A DNA stretch of 48,625 bases from Mucilaginibacter sp. (GCF_025362475.1 NZ_JANYGH010000054.1:1-48625), one strand, 5' to 3'. Shown: positions 32,987-42,944, counted from the first letter of the stretch. Translations and numbers: made by a program. The notes: generated from the sequence alone by a model not told the origin.

Positions 32987-33054
32987 CAAAAAGGCTTAAA
33001 CGCAAAGAGCCTCACTTTTCAGTAAGGCTTTTTGTTTTCAGCGGAATGGACGGG
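32987..33054. repeat. tRNA-Asp-side copy of the 66-68 bp direct repeat (att-like)
   Basis: This copy includes the hairpin at 33008-33029 (AGCCTCACT/AGTAAGGCT with a 4-base loop) and the last 13 bases of tRNA-Asp. Its counterpart is at 24027-24092. A perfect nine-pair stem (one G-U) followed by TTTTTGTTTT on the plus strand would end transcripts coming from the accessory operon, and the minus-strand form may serve the tRNA. Together the copies frame 24.03-33.05 kb. Confidence 0.65.
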
Positions 33055-33115
33055 ATTCGAACCCGCGACCCCATGCGTGACAGGCATGTATTCTAACCAG
33101 CTGAACTACCACTCC
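33042..33115 (-). tRNA. tRNA-Asp (anticodon GTC)
   Basis: The 74-base cloverleaf is complete: acceptor GGAGTGG/CCATTCC with one G-U pair, D arm AGTTCAGCTGGTTAGAAT, anticodon arm ATGCCTGTCACGCAT with GTC, T arm GCGGGTTCGAATCCCGT, discriminator G. CCA is not encoded. An exact Bacteroidota promoter precedes it. The 3' tip coincides with the direct repeat described at 32987-33054. Confidence 0.95.
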
Positions 33116-33126
33116 GTTTGGGTGTG

Positions 33127-33156
33127 CAAATATACACACCATTTTATATTACACAA
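33127..33156 (-). promoter_or_regulatory. Promoter of tRNA-Asp
   Basis: On the minus strand TTG (complement of 33154-33156), exactly 19 bases, then TATATTTG (complement of 33127-33134) matches the Bacteroidota consensus in full. The tRNA begins 12 bases beyond the -7 box. This is the best promoter in the window. Confidence 0.75.
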
Positions 33157-33323
33157 GTCCTTTTTTCAAAAAAAGTGATTTTGGCTGTTTTTGTATGCTG
33201 CTTATCGCAGCAAAACGGCGCCTGTTCATTCTTTATCACTGATGTAATATCCTCTATATCAAAACAAACAAGACTCAATTTGTAACCGTTACAGTTTCTG
33301 AATTATTTGAAAAAAATATTTTT

Positions 33324-35708
33324 TTATTTTACTTCAAAGCTAAAATATTGGCTTGCCGCCTCCCCATTATCATTTATTCCCTGTATCGACCCTACATATT
33401 TGCCTTTTTGATCGGAGGTATAAAACGATACAACGCCTTTTCCGCCCTGGTTTGTGTAAACATCCGGCGACCAAAACAAAAGACTCCTAAAATCAGGCAC
33501 CCGGCTTTTCTCAGTCTTTTCGGTATTATAAACCGGCGAATAAAATTCACGCTTTAACTGCATTCCTTCGTAATCAAGCACTACAGCATGCGGATCCATT
33601 TCAACACCGCCAAGGTCGCCTTTGTAAGTGGTGTAGCTCAATACACCTTCAGATACTGATGGTCCATAAAAATATCTTTCTCTTATAACTTCCAGTTTAC
33701 GCACTTTTAAGGGGTCGATAGCTATTACCTTATCAATGTTAAATACCGGTACGTCATCAAGCATTACCAATGGATCGCCTTCTAAAAAGCCTTTTTCATT
33801 CAATACCTTGATATGGTAACGGCGTTGAGAACGTACTACGTTAACCTCTCTTATATACTCGCGCAGCACTTCTTCCATAGTGGTAAAGCGGGTATAATTA
33901 TCTAAGAGATAGGTTTTATAGGGGCGCGCATAAAAGCCCGCGCTATCAACACCCGGATCATAAAATCGCTTAATTTCATTATTTGCATATACATTTTGTA
34001 CTTGCATAGCAAGGCTATGCTCTTCTAAAGCTTTTTGCGCGTTTGGCAGTAAACTATACTTTGGCCAGTTAAATTTGGCATACTGTTCAGAGAAAGGGCT
34101 TAACACATCTATCCGAAAAGTAGAATCCCTTTCTGAGTTTGTTTGGGCTACAACTTCGCCAGGGCCATATAATTGTTTTGTATTGAATACCAGTCTACCT
34201 AACGAATCGCTTTTTGAAACGTATAATTGTACCCTTTTACCCGGCACACTTAAATAAGCTACCACCTCCTTTGCGGGGGTGCCTGTTATGGTGCTTACTA
34301 TTTTTGCGGTTACAAGGTGGTCATCATACTCGGGTAAAAAAGAGAATGCAGGGGGAGTATTCGCTAATACACTGCTCCAAACAAACCTTCGCCAGCCTTG
34401 CGAAAGCATCAGGTTATCCATAGCTGCATCGGCTTCTGTATTGGTATTTTTAAAGTAATAAGCGGCGGATTCAATGGCCCCCCGAAGGTCTGATTGTAAC
34501 CATAGGTAGCTAAATATATCATCGGCATCTATATGCTGTAGTGAATCGACACGATAGACAGACAGTGACATGTTTGTTTGCATTGCCGCCCCTGATAATC
34601 TTTTTGCCGCTACATTAATAGTTACTTTTTTACGGGTGGAGTATTGAGGCTGATCGGCAGCGGCATCTATAAGTAGCTGTTGTTTGGGGCGTTTAAAATA
34701 AAGCCTTTCACAAACTGGTTGTTGGGCACTGTTGAAAATGGTAATATGAGATACGCCATCGCCCAGTTTACTTTTGTCAATTGTAAAGCTGGCCACTCCG
34801 GAGTTAAATGAAGTACTTGCTGCAGCTTTAACCAATTGCCTGGTATGCGCAAAAAGGAATACCTCGCCACCTGTAGCATTGCTATTTACGGTAACCTCCA
34901 GGCTTGGTCCGTTATCTTTTAATTGCATCACATAGCCCCGGCTGTTAATTTCAGGTAGTTCCTTAACAACGGAAATGCCTGAGCCGGTTTTAATGATTGC
35001 TTTATAGGTATTATTGGCAACGGGCGTAAACGTAAAATTACCCATACCAAATTTTAACGGCTGGAAACGGACTACGGTATCATTATGCTGGTCAATTAGG
35101 GCTCCGCGGTACATGGCAAGACCCTCTCCATTAGGTGTGGTAACTTTGAAGGCTACTTTGCTGGTTAAGCCGGTCACAAGGTTGCCACCTTCCGGAAAAA
35201 ATTGAACGTCATAAGCAGGGGCAATTTCCTTTGCCAGTGCATCGGGCGATTTTAAGGGGTTTACGATAGTGATGCTTTTTTCGAAATAATAATCTGGACT
35301 GAAGTTTTTCATCCAATTGGTATAGGCCCTCAATTTGTAATTGCCGTTGCTTACAGATACCGGAATATATAATGATCCACTGCCTGCGCCATTTTTCATG
35401 GCAATTTTAGCCTGTACAACAGTGCTGTGGCCGTTATCTATCACATCAACATAAACTACCTTGCTTAGGCTAAATGGCTTGTGTAGGGCAGCGTCAACGG
35501 CATAAATCTTAAACCATATAATTTCGCCGGGCAGGTAGGTGCTTTTATCCGTATGTACAAAAACTTTTTCCTGTACTGTTGCCTGCTGGTATTGGTTAAA
35601 GCTGTTCCTGATCTGATTTATCGCCTGCGCAAAGCAAGTTGTTTGCCAAAGCAGCAGTATCCCAATTGATAAGGCTGTAATTTTAGCAGTTTCCTTAAAA
35701 TTTTTCAT
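33324..35708 (-). CDS. Secreted MG2-like protein of the envelope cluster
   Basis: From ATG 35708 (MKNFKETAKI) there is a signal peptide to CFAQ; a TTG two codons earlier is less likely. About 794 residues. The N-terminal 120 residues hold the macroglobulin-type (MG2-like) pattern VQEKVFVHTDKSTYLPGEIIWFKIYA ... GNYKLRAYTNWM. Beta-sandwich repeats follow, and a TonB-plug-like stretch, VMLDDVPVFNIDKVIAIDP, lies near residue 650. Such proteins sit with TonB receptors in Bacteroidota and may be periplasmic or surface scaffolds; no enzyme motif is visible. It ends the minus-strand run that starts with the receptor, 85 bp after the third DUF4249 gene. Confidence 0.78.
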   Translation of the reverse strand: MKNFKETAKITALSIGILLLWQTTCFAQAINQIRNSFNQYQQATVQEKVFVHTDKSTYLPGEIIWFKIYAVDAALHKPFSLSKVVYVDVIDNGHSTVVQAKIAMKNGAGSGSLYIPVSVSNGNYKLRAYTNWMKNFSPDYYFEKSITIVNPLKSPDALAKEIAPAYDVQFFPEGGNLVTGLTSKVAFKVTTPNGEGLAMYRGALIDQHNDTVVRFQPLKFGMGNFTFTPVANNTYKAIIKTGSGISVVKELPEINSRGYVMQLKDNGPSLEVTVNSNATGGEVFLFAHTRQLVKAAASTSFNSGVASFTIDKSKLGDGVSHITIFNSAQQPVCERLYFKRPKQQLLIDAAADQPQYSTRKKVTINVAAKRLSGAAMQTNMSLSVYRVDSLQHIDADDIFSYLWLQSDLRGAIESAAYYFKNTNTEADAAMDNLMLSQGWRRFVWSSVLANTPPAFSFLPEYDDHLVTAKIVSTITGTPAKEVVAYLSVPGKRVQLYVSKSDSLGRLVFNTKQLYGPGEVVAQTNSERDSTFRIDVLSPFSEQYAKFNWPKYSLLPNAQKALEEHSLAMQVQNVYANNEIKRFYDPGVDSAGFYARPYKTYLLDNYTRFTTMEEVLREYIREVNVVRSQRRYHIKVLNEKGFLEGDPLVMLDDVPVFNIDKVIAIDPLKVRKLEVIRERYFYGPSVSEGVLSYTTYKGDLGGVEMDPHAVVLDYEGMQLKREFYSPVYNTEKTEKSRVPDFRSLLFWSPDVYTNQGGKGVVSFYTSDQKGKYVGSIQGINDNGEAASQYFSFEVK

Positions 35709-35793
35709 AGCCAAAAACTGGTTTGTTTAAAGTTTTCATGTAAGTGATATTTCATAGTACTCACTGTAAATTTTTTAAATAGCATAACTTTGT

Positions 35794-36963
35794 TTATGGT
35801 TTCCAGAATGCTGGTGGCTGTGATAGTCCCCGTATCCTGCAATCTGTACATTCCAGTGTCGAAAAAATATATCCTATCACAAAACCCTGGTCCATTATTG
35901 GTGCAATAGGAATTCCACCTCCATCAATAATGCTGCCTTGTACCTCATGCAGCATGCTTTTAGGATTGTAAATAAGTGCCGAATCAATCTCGCAGTTATA
36001 TGGGTATACAGGAAACCAGTTTATCGGTAATTGACTGTTATCAACAAAGATTCGTTTTTGCTGCACGTTAGTAATGCTGATGTAGCCAATTACCGGCTCT
36101 GCAGCATTAGTTACGCTATGAATATTACCCTGCAGCTGCGAAGGCTGGGCATCAAATATACTTCCAAGTTGTTCGGTGTTTTTTTTGATGTTTTCCCAAA
36201 ACGCATATGCCTCCTTGGTTAAAGCGTATTGCTTTACCAAAACAGAATACCTAACCGATATTTTCTCTGATGTGGATGGAATAGTTGTTAAGGGAGCCTG
36301 AAATATGACGTCGGACACCAGTTTGGCCGATGAACTTATCAGGATGTTACTTGATAAATCATTTGTATAGCAATAGTATGATGCTTCACTTTCTTTGCGG
36401 GCTCTTATTGATTTGGTAACCGGATCAACCAGAAAGCCGGATTCATACCGGGAATGAAACTTCCATGTTTCTTCAAAATCCCAACGGTAGTAGCGGGTAC
36501 TATTAGTGGCATCATGAGTGCTAACGTATAAATTAAGGTTGCTCCCCTTGGGTACAAAACCAACGCTATCAATAGGTGGTGTTTTTCTTACCTCGATATA
36601 ATCGGATGCGTATTCTTTTTCATTGTGAGCTATATGTAGCCTGTATTTTTTTGATTGATTAAGATTCAACCCGCTCCCGGAAGTATATTTGCCATTGCCT
36701 TGTGAAATTAACGCTATTGAATTACCTGCCTCATCCTGTATGGCAACCGCATAATCATTCAACGCAGAAGTTTGTACGCCATTGCTTAAATTAACTGTCT
36801 GGCTCAGGCTGATAACTGTAGGGTCGCTGCCCGCGTTTATTACACCCTCAACAACAAGGTAATTATTGTTACTGGCGATAACCGTTGGGTTATAAGGTTT
36901 TTTGCACGTGGTGATCATGACGCCCAGCACCAGCAAATACAACATATATTTAGGCTTCATCAT
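35794..36963 (-). CDS. DUF4249 lipoprotein, third copy
   Basis: A 389-residue outer-membrane lipoprotein (lipobox ending in Cys20, ITTCKKPYNP). DUF4249 is a Bacteroidota domain usually encoded next to a TonB receptor, by analogy to SusD a likely substrate-binding partner; this role is not proven. Signature stretches shared with the two other copies are NYLVVEGVINAG, TPPIDSVGF, STRYYRWDFEETWKFHS, EAYAFWENIKKNTEQLGSI, PSQLQGNIHSVT and the ending CTDCRIRG ... FWKP. It is the most diverged of the three and starts nine bp after the second. Confidence 0.85.
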   Translation of the reverse strand: MMKPKYMLYLLVLGVMITTCKKPYNPTVIASNNNYLVVEGVINAGSDPTVISLSQTVNLSNGVQTSALNDYAVAIQDEAGNSIALISQGNGKYTSGSGLNLNQSKKYRLHIAHNEKEYASDYIEVRKTPPIDSVGFVPKGSNLNLYVSTHDATNSTRYYRWDFEETWKFHSRYESGFLVDPVTKSIRARKESEASYYCYTNDLSSNILISSSAKLVSDVIFQAPLTTIPSTSEKISVRYSVLVKQYALTKEAYAFWENIKKNTEQLGSIFDAQPSQLQGNIHSVTNAAEPVIGYISITNVQQKRIFVDNSQLPINWFPVYPYNCEIDSALIYNPKSMLHEVQGSIIDGGGIPIAPIMDQGFVIGYIFSTLECTDCRIRGLSQPPAFWKP

Positions 36964-36972
36964 TTTAATAAA

Positions 36973-38133
36973 TTATTTCCAAAAAACGGGGGCCTCTATT
37001 CTCCCTCTCACTCTGCAATCAGTACATTCAACACTTGATGCCGTATATCCAATAATGTGAAATCCATCCGGGCTTATGGTTGAAATTGGTATTAGCGTAC
37101 CTTCAATAATTCGGTTCTCCACATCATTTGATCCTGTGTGTAGGTTTGTAAAAAAAGCCGAATCAATTTGGCAGGAACCATTATACTCGGGTCGCCATTC
37201 ATAAGGGAAAACACTATTTGATATAAATATCCTCTTGGTTTGTACATTAGTTACACTTACATAACCAATAACCGGTTCGGCAGGGTTGGTAACATTATGA
37301 ATATTCCCGTTAATTTCTGATGGTTGCGGATCAAATATACTTCCCAGCTGTTCTGTATTTTTCCTCATATTTTCCCAAAAAGCATATTCTTCTTTTGTGA
37401 GCGCATATTGTTTTAGGAGGATGCTGTATCGTATTTCCAGTTTTTCTGAAGTTGGAGGGATTAAAATTATGGGGTTATCTGATATTACATCTTGCCTCAA
37501 TTTTGCCGATGACGCCAAAACAATATTGCTTGATCTGTCGCCGGCATAACAATAATAGATCATCTCATCATTATTTCTGTATACTATCTTTCCGTCCCTA
37601 ACTATCAGCCCCGAATTGAATTGGGAATGAAAGCGCCACGTTTCTTCATAAGCCCAGCGGTAATAGCGGGTATTGTTACTGGGATCATGGGTGTTTGAAT
37701 TAATTTGCAAACCCTTGCTGGTAATTTTATAACCAATGCTATCAATAGGTGGCGTTGGTTTTACAGCTACATAATCAGACACATATTCATTCCCTATCGC
37801 TTTAATGTGGAGGCGATATTTTTTTGAGTTATCCAGATTTAAGGAAACCGCTACATAACGCCCTGTATTAAACTCCGCTAAGGGATAACTTGCTCCTCCT
37901 TCGGCCTCAACATGTACCTGTGCACCTGACACCAAAGCCGAGGACGGATTTTGTGAAAGGTTTACCGTTTTGCTTAAAGTAATAATGGTTGAGTCTGCGC
38001 CACTATTTATAACTCCCTCAACCACAAGGTAGCTGCCCGGTGCAACTATGGCTGGTGGAGTATACGGTTTTCGGCAACCGGTAATAACGCAGCCCAGTAA
38101 TATAAAAAACCATATATATTTATTCTCTATCAT
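36973..38133 (-). CDS. DUF4249 lipoprotein, second copy
   Basis: Start ATG 38133 (MIENKYIWFFILLG) is chosen because it overlaps the stop of the first copy as ATGA (38130-38133), which implies coupled translation. Lipobox VITGC with Cys at about 19; 386 residues. It shares with copy one the long stretches APGSYLVVEGVINSGADST and KPTPPIDSI, then EEYAFWENMRKNTEQLG, and ends SSVECTDCRVRGRIEAPVFW. Likely role: surface lipoprotein partner of the TonB receptor upstream. Confidence 0.86.
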   Translation of the reverse strand: MIENKYIWFFILLGCVITGCRKPYTPPAIVAPGSYLVVEGVINSGADSTIITLSKTVNLSQNPSSALVSGAQVHVEAEGGASYPLAEFNTGRYVAVSLNLDNSKKYRLHIKAIGNEYVSDYVAVKPTPPIDSIGYKITSKGLQINSNTHDPSNNTRYYRWAYEETWRFHSQFNSGLIVRDGKIVYRNNDEMIYYCYAGDRSSNIVLASSAKLRQDVISDNPIILIPPTSEKLEIRYSILLKQYALTKEEYAFWENMRKNTEQLGSIFDPQPSEINGNIHNVTNPAEPVIGYVSVTNVQTKRIFISNSVFPYEWRPEYNGSCQIDSAFFTNLHTGSNDVENRIIEGTLIPISTISPDGFHIIGYTASSVECTDCRVRGRIEAPVFWK

Positions 38134-39296
38134 AATTCCCAAAAATCTGGTGCATCAATGTGGCCTCTTAGTCTGCAATCAACGCATTCAATTGGCGCTG
38201 CCTTATAACCTATGGTTACACCCCGCGGACTAATTATTGGCGATACCGGGATATAGCCCAGTCTAAATATGAAAAAGTCAACGTCATTTGCCCCCGTAAG
38301 GGCATTTATAAAGAAAGCGCTGATTACTTCACATTCATCGGCATAAACGGGGTAGTAATTATCCGGAAAACGGTTGTTTGTAATAAATATCCTTTTAGTT
38401 TGTGTGTTGGTTACGCCTATATAGCCAATAACCGGCTCTGCAGGGTTGGTAATGCCATGTATGTTCCCTTTTAATTGCGATGGCTGCGCATCGAAGATGC
38501 TGCCAAGTTGCTCGGTATTTTTTTTAATGTTTTCCCAAAATTGATATTCCTCTTTTGTTACGGCGTACTGTTTAAGGAGGATGCTATATTTTATTTGTAA
38601 TTTTTCTGACCGGGGCGAAATAATTGTAATCGGGATTTGTGAAATAATATCCTGCTGTAATTTTTCTGTTGAACCTAAAACTATATTGCTTGATTTATCG
38701 CCTGCAAAGCAATAATAGATCTGTTCTTCGGGTTTTCTTGGTACAATATCTGTTCCTTTAACTATTGATTCCGAGTTGCGTTGTGCGTGAAATTGCCAGG
38801 CCTCTTCATACGCCCAGCGGTAATATCGTGTACTATTGGCCGGGTTATGGGTATTAACATTAACCTGCAAACCTTTGTCTGTTATTCTATAGGTAATGCT
38901 GTCAATAGGTGGCGTTGGCTTTACAGCGACATAATCAGATGCATATTCATTAGAACCAGCCGTTTTGATATGCAGGCGGTATTTTTTTGTTTTGTCGAGA
39001 TTTAGGGCGATGGCGAGATAGTGCCCGGCTTTGAACTCCTGTAACGGATAGCTTGTGCCGCCTTCATTTTCAACGGTTACCTGTGCATTTGTTTCAAAAG
39101 CCGACGAGTCTTTGGTTGCAATGTTTATCGTTTTGCTTAAAGTTATAATTGTTGAATCGGCACCACTGTTAATAACTCCCTCAACCACCAGGTAACTGCC
39201 GGGAGCCAGTATTGCTTTAGGAGTATAAGGTTTACGGCAGGCCACTATTGCGGTGAGCAATGCTAAAAAAACCATATAATTACCCCTTTTGTTCAT
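38130..39296 (-). CDS. DUF4249 lipoprotein, first copy
   Basis: A 388-residue lipoprotein with the lipobox at IVAC (Cys20), directly followed by RKPYTPKAI. The start lies five bp after the receptor stop codon. It is closest to copy two; both contain APGSYLVVEGVINSGADST and HIKTAGS/HIKAIGN regions, and both end with a CxDCRLRG/CTDCRVRG signature plus PxFW. Three tandem copies imply duplication followed by divergence, perhaps for different ligands. The overlap with copy two is four bases. Confidence 0.87.
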   Translation of the reverse strand: MNKRGNYMVFLALLTAIVACRKPYTPKAILAPGSYLVVEGVINSGADSTIITLSKTINIATKDSSAFETNAQVTVENEGGTSYPLQEFKAGHYLAIALNLDKTKKYRLHIKTAGSNEYASDYVAVKPTPPIDSITYRITDKGLQVNVNTHNPANSTRYYRWAYEEAWQFHAQRNSESIVKGTDIVPRKPEEQIYYCFAGDKSSNIVLGSTEKLQQDIISQIPITIISPRSEKLQIKYSILLKQYAVTKEEYQFWENIKKNTEQLGSIFDAQPSQLKGNIHGITNPAEPVIGYIGVTNTQTKRIFITNNRFPDNYYPVYADECEVISAFFINALTGANDVDFFIFRLGYIPVSPIISPRGVTIGYKAAPIECVDCRLRGHIDAPDFWEL

Positions 39297-39301
39297 ACCC
39301 G

Positions 39302-42079
39302 TTAAAACCTGATATTGTAATTGATGAACGGAATTGGCTTTGCAAATATCGAAAGCTTATAGCCACTTATTACGCCGCTTTGCTCGGTAAAATAGGTTGA
39401 GTAGGCATTTTGCCTCCCGGTAAGGTTATAAACGCCTATGGTGAACGAGTTATGCGTTAATTGGTGCACCTTATGATTGCCTTCGATATTCATTGAAAAA
39501 TCCGACCGGAAGTAATCCGGGATTCGATATTGATTACGGTCTGAATAGTATACGCGCTCCGATCCGCCATACTCATACTTGGCAACCGGCAATGTTATTG
39601 GCCTGCCTGTACTATAGGTAACATTTAATGATATGCTAAACCTGTGCGAAAACCGGTAGTTGCCTATGAAATTAAAATCATGTGGTTTATCAAAATTGGC
39701 AGGATAATAAAGTCCGCTATTAATTAGTTCACCCTCATTAGGATCAGTTTGCCTTAAAAATGTACGGGAGTAGGTATAGCTTATCCAGCCATTTGCTTTA
39801 CCTGTGGTTTTTTTAATCAAAAACTCAATACCATACGCTTTGCCCTGGGTAGCCAGTACATCGTTTTCTATATGATGATTAAGTACCAGGTTGGCGCCGC
39901 TGCGGTAATCAAGGTAATCTCTTAACCGTTTATAATAAACCTCTACCGAGGTTTCGATCGTGTTTGATTTTAGGTTACGGTATATCCCCAGCGATACCTG
40001 GTCGCCATATTGTGGTTTGATATTAGGATCGCTCAGTTGCCATACATCGGTTGGCGCAATAGCGGTGGTATTGGATAGTAAATGAATGTATTGCCTTAGT
40101 GTGTTGTACCCTCCTTTTAACGATGTATTATCTCCTAACTGGTACCGGCCCGAAAGCCTGATCTCGGGCCCTGAATATGTTTTAATGAACTTGCCGCTGC
40201 TATAGTTGGTGCTATCCAGCAAGTTTGAACTTGTTTTAGGTAAATTTGGCGCATAATTGTATACCGTTTGTGGCCCAAGGAAACTATATAAAGAATAGCG
40301 TACGCCGCCACTTACGGAAAAATCTTCGGTAAAGTCATATTTATCGCCAACATACAATGCACTCTCCAGGGCGCGCTGCGTTGGGATCACATCCGGCGCC
40401 ACCAGTGATTTGGGATTATTGGGCTGGTAATTACCCGGATGCAGTTTATAAAAGATAGAGCTCAATCCAAAATTAACCGTGTTTTTACGATTTAGATAAT
40501 AGGTAAAATCGGCCTTGAAATTAGTTTGATTGATATCAAAGTTGAGTTTATATGCATTTACAGGGTTATCAAAGCTGGCTATGTTATATTGGTACCTATC
40601 AATACCTGCACCTATAACACTAAATAGCTTATCGTTAAAATTGTGCTTCCATTTAATGTTGGCGTTCCTGTTGCTGTAACCATAGGAAGTATCGCTGTTT
40701 AATTTAAATTTATCCTTGCTTAGGTAAGTGGATACATAGATATTGTTTTTATCATCTATCTGGTGACTTATATCAAGGTTTAAATCATAAAATGAGGCCT
40801 GGCTGTGCTTATATGCTTCTGGTAATAGCTTCAGTAACCAATCGGAATAGGTGGTGCGGCCACCAAATGAAAACGAGGTCCTATCCTTAAAAATAGGCCC
40901 TTCAACATTAAGCCTGCTAGTAATTAAACCAATACCTGCCGATCCTGTAAACTTCTTTTTATTACCCTCGCGGTTGGTAACATCGAGTACCGATGATAAG
41001 CGCCCGCCAAATTTTTCGGGGATGCTGCTTTTATATAACTCTATATCTTTTACTATATCGGGGTTAAATGAGGAGAAGAAACCAAAGAAATGTGATGGAT
41101 TATAAATGGTAGCATCATTCATTAAAATAAGGTTCTGATCTGCCGAACCGCCACGGACATTAAAGCCTGTGGTAGCTTCGCCCACTGATTGTACGCCGGG
41201 GAGAGTTAGCACCACCCGTAATACATCTGCTTCACCAAAAACGGTGGGCACTTGTTTAATGCTTTTGATATCGAGCCGGTTAACGCCTAATTGCACATTA
41301 CGAACGTTGGCTACCTTCTCGGCCGATATTTTTACCTCTTTTAAGCTGGTCACCTGTTCCTTCATTTCGATGATCATTTTACCATCCGAATAAAGTACAA
41401 TCTGGCGGCGTGTGTCGCGCATGCCTAACCCCCTTACACTTAAAATTTGCCTTCCTTTTGGCAACGAAAGGGTAAAATATCCAAACTGATCTGAGGCTAC
41501 GCCAGTTTTGGTATTGGTAACATAAATGCTTGCGCCTACTACGGCTTCGCCCGATTTTCCGTCACGAACATAGCCCGATAAGGTGGCATTTCCGGCACCA
41601 ATTGTGTTTGTTTTGGTGCCAATTTCATACAGCTTGTTTTCTGTAGTTGCTTCAGGAACAACCTTGTCTTTTGTATCAGCAAACTCTTTAACCTGCGTAA
41701 CAACATTGTTTTTTTGGGTTTCTGCCCCAGTTTTAATCCCAAAAAAGCCGGCGGCGAGCGATAGTTGTATTTCGCGTCCTTTTGTAAGAAAAACCTCGTG
41801 ATTAGTGCTGATAGCGTAATGAAAAGCAGTGTTTTTAAAAGCCGCGTCAAGCACGGTTTCCATAGATTTGTTATCTAACTGTACAGTTATCTTTAAACTA
41901 TCAAATTTTGCTGGCTCATAATAAAAGTGATATCCGGTTTTTGCCTCAAGCTCGGTAACAAACTGCTCAATAGTGGCCTGTTGAAAGTTTACACTTATAG
42001 TTTGTACCGTTGTTTGTTGAGAATATCCCACTTTTAGCAGGATCAAAAAGCAAAAACTTAAAAAGTAAATTTTTTTCAT
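39302..42079 (-). CDS. TonB-dependent outer-membrane receptor with STN and carboxypeptidase-like domains
   Basis: The 925-residue protein has a signal peptide to GYSQ, a secretin/TonB short N-terminal (STN) domain at about 25-90 (ATIEQFVTELEAKTGYHFYYE), a linker, a carboxypeptidase-regulatory-like domain at about 165-250 (LSGYVRDGKSGEAVVGASIY), the plug (NVRGGSADQNLILMNDATIY) and a barrel ending PFINYNIRF. STN domains are often found in receptors that signal to anti-sigma factors of the FecR type, but no such genes are next to it. The cargo is unknown. It heads the run receptor, three DUF4249 lipoproteins, MG2-like protein. Confidence 0.9.
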   Translation of the reverse strand: MKKIYFLSFCFLILLKVGYSQQTTVQTISVNFQQATIEQFVTELEAKTGYHFYYEPAKFDSLKITVQLDNKSMETVLDAAFKNTAFHYAISTNHEVFLTKGREIQLSLAAGFFGIKTGAETQKNNVVTQVKEFADTKDKVVPEATTENKLYEIGTKTNTIGAGNATLSGYVRDGKSGEAVVGASIYVTNTKTGVASDQFGYFTLSLPKGRQILSVRGLGMRDTRRQIVLYSDGKMIIEMKEQVTSLKEVKISAEKVANVRNVQLGVNRLDIKSIKQVPTVFGEADVLRVVLTLPGVQSVGEATTGFNVRGGSADQNLILMNDATIYNPSHFFGFFSSFNPDIVKDIELYKSSIPEKFGGRLSSVLDVTNREGNKKKFTGSAGIGLITSRLNVEGPIFKDRTSFSFGGRTTYSDWLLKLLPEAYKHSQASFYDLNLDISHQIDDKNNIYVSTYLSKDKFKLNSDTSYGYSNRNANIKWKHNFNDKLFSVIGAGIDRYQYNIASFDNPVNAYKLNFDINQTNFKADFTYYLNRKNTVNFGLSSIFYKLHPGNYQPNNPKSLVAPDVIPTQRALESALYVGDKYDFTEDFSVSGGVRYSLYSFLGPQTVYNYAPNLPKTSSNLLDSTNYSSGKFIKTYSGPEIRLSGRYQLGDNTSLKGGYNTLRQYIHLLSNTTAIAPTDVWQLSDPNIKPQYGDQVSLGIYRNLKSNTIETSVEVYYKRLRDYLDYRSGANLVLNHHIENDVLATQGKAYGIEFLIKKTTGKANGWISYTYSRTFLRQTDPNEGELINSGLYYPANFDKPHDFNFIGNYRFSHRFSISLNVTYSTGRPITLPVAKYEYGGSERVYYSDRNQYRIPDYFRSDFSMNIEGNHKVHQLTHNSFTIGVYNLTGRQNAYSTYFTEQSGVISGYKLSIFAKPIPFINYNIRF

Positions 42080-42197
42080 CAGTATATTTTAATGTTCACA
42101 CTATACTACTATACCCCTTAAGGTTTATGCATGGAATATCAAACCATAAAAAAGACTTTAGATCTTGATTATACTTTATTTATAACACCGCGTAACT

Positions 42198-42944
42198 TTA
42201 TCTAACCAGCTGATCGTATTCTGCAGCTATCATACGCATGGCCAATTCAGGATTATCTCTAAACTTAATTTTATTAGCCTTGATGTATTGCTGCAGTTCT
42301 TTTTTCTTATCCTTTAATATTTTCAGGAAAGAGCTTTGCCCGCTTATGCTGTAATAGTTATTGCCTTTTTTAAGAAAATAATTTTTGGAGGCGGCAGTAA
42401 AAAAAGTTTCGAGCGTTGTTTGTGTAGAGATGGATTGAATACTTTTTGACCACCTGGTTAAAACCTGGAGGTTGCCCCTGTATACCTCATCGTAAAATCC
42501 TGTATCTATTGATGCCGCTTTGTTTAGCGAATCCGGAGCCACATATACAAAATGATGTGCAAGAAGATCAAAGCTTTGTACTCTTGAATTCAACAAGCTA
42601 TATTTAGAAAATCCGTTATATAGCAATACAACAACTTTGTCTTTGTTCAAATCATACATCATGGCTATGTTTGGGTAAAATATGCCATCGTAATTAACCG
42701 AGCCGGGCCTGAATGCATTTATATCCAAAAAAAAGGCATTGCTTTTTATATATGGATCGTAAAACTCATATTCAGGTCCGTTGTACAGGCGAGACATTTG
42801 CCCTATGGAGGAATTGTAAGTGCTAACTAAGTGGCCTACCGCAATTTTTTGCATAGTACTATCGTCGGTCACCGTTTGGCTTAGGGCACGGTCACTTAAA
42901 AAAAGGCAGACGATAAAAAAGCACAGGAGTGGTTTATTTATCAT
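42198..42944 (-). CDS. Secreted hypothetical protein
   Basis: This 248-residue protein has a signal peptide to RALSQ (about 23). The mature part has SRLYNGPEYEFYDPYIKSNAF, then YDGIFYPNIAMMYDLNKDKVV and a Lys-rich helical end (ILKDKKKELQQYIKANKIKF). No catalytic motif or domain is recognised. It lies 118 bp upstream of the receptor gene, in the same direction, and has its own promoter, so it may belong to the envelope cluster. Its job is unknown. Confidence 0.75.
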   Translation of the reverse strand: MINKPLLCFFIVCLFLSDRALSQTVTDDSTMQKIAVGHLVSTYNSSIGQMSRLYNGPEYEFYDPYIKSNAFFLDINAFRPGSVNYDGIFYPNIAMMYDLNKDKVVVLLYNGFSKYSLLNSRVQSFDLLAHHFVYVAPDSLNKAASIDTGFYDEVYRGNLQVLTRWSKSIQSISTQTTLETFFTAASKNYFLKKGNNYYSISGQSSFLKILKDKKKELQQYIKANKIKFRDNPELAMRMIAAEYDQLVR

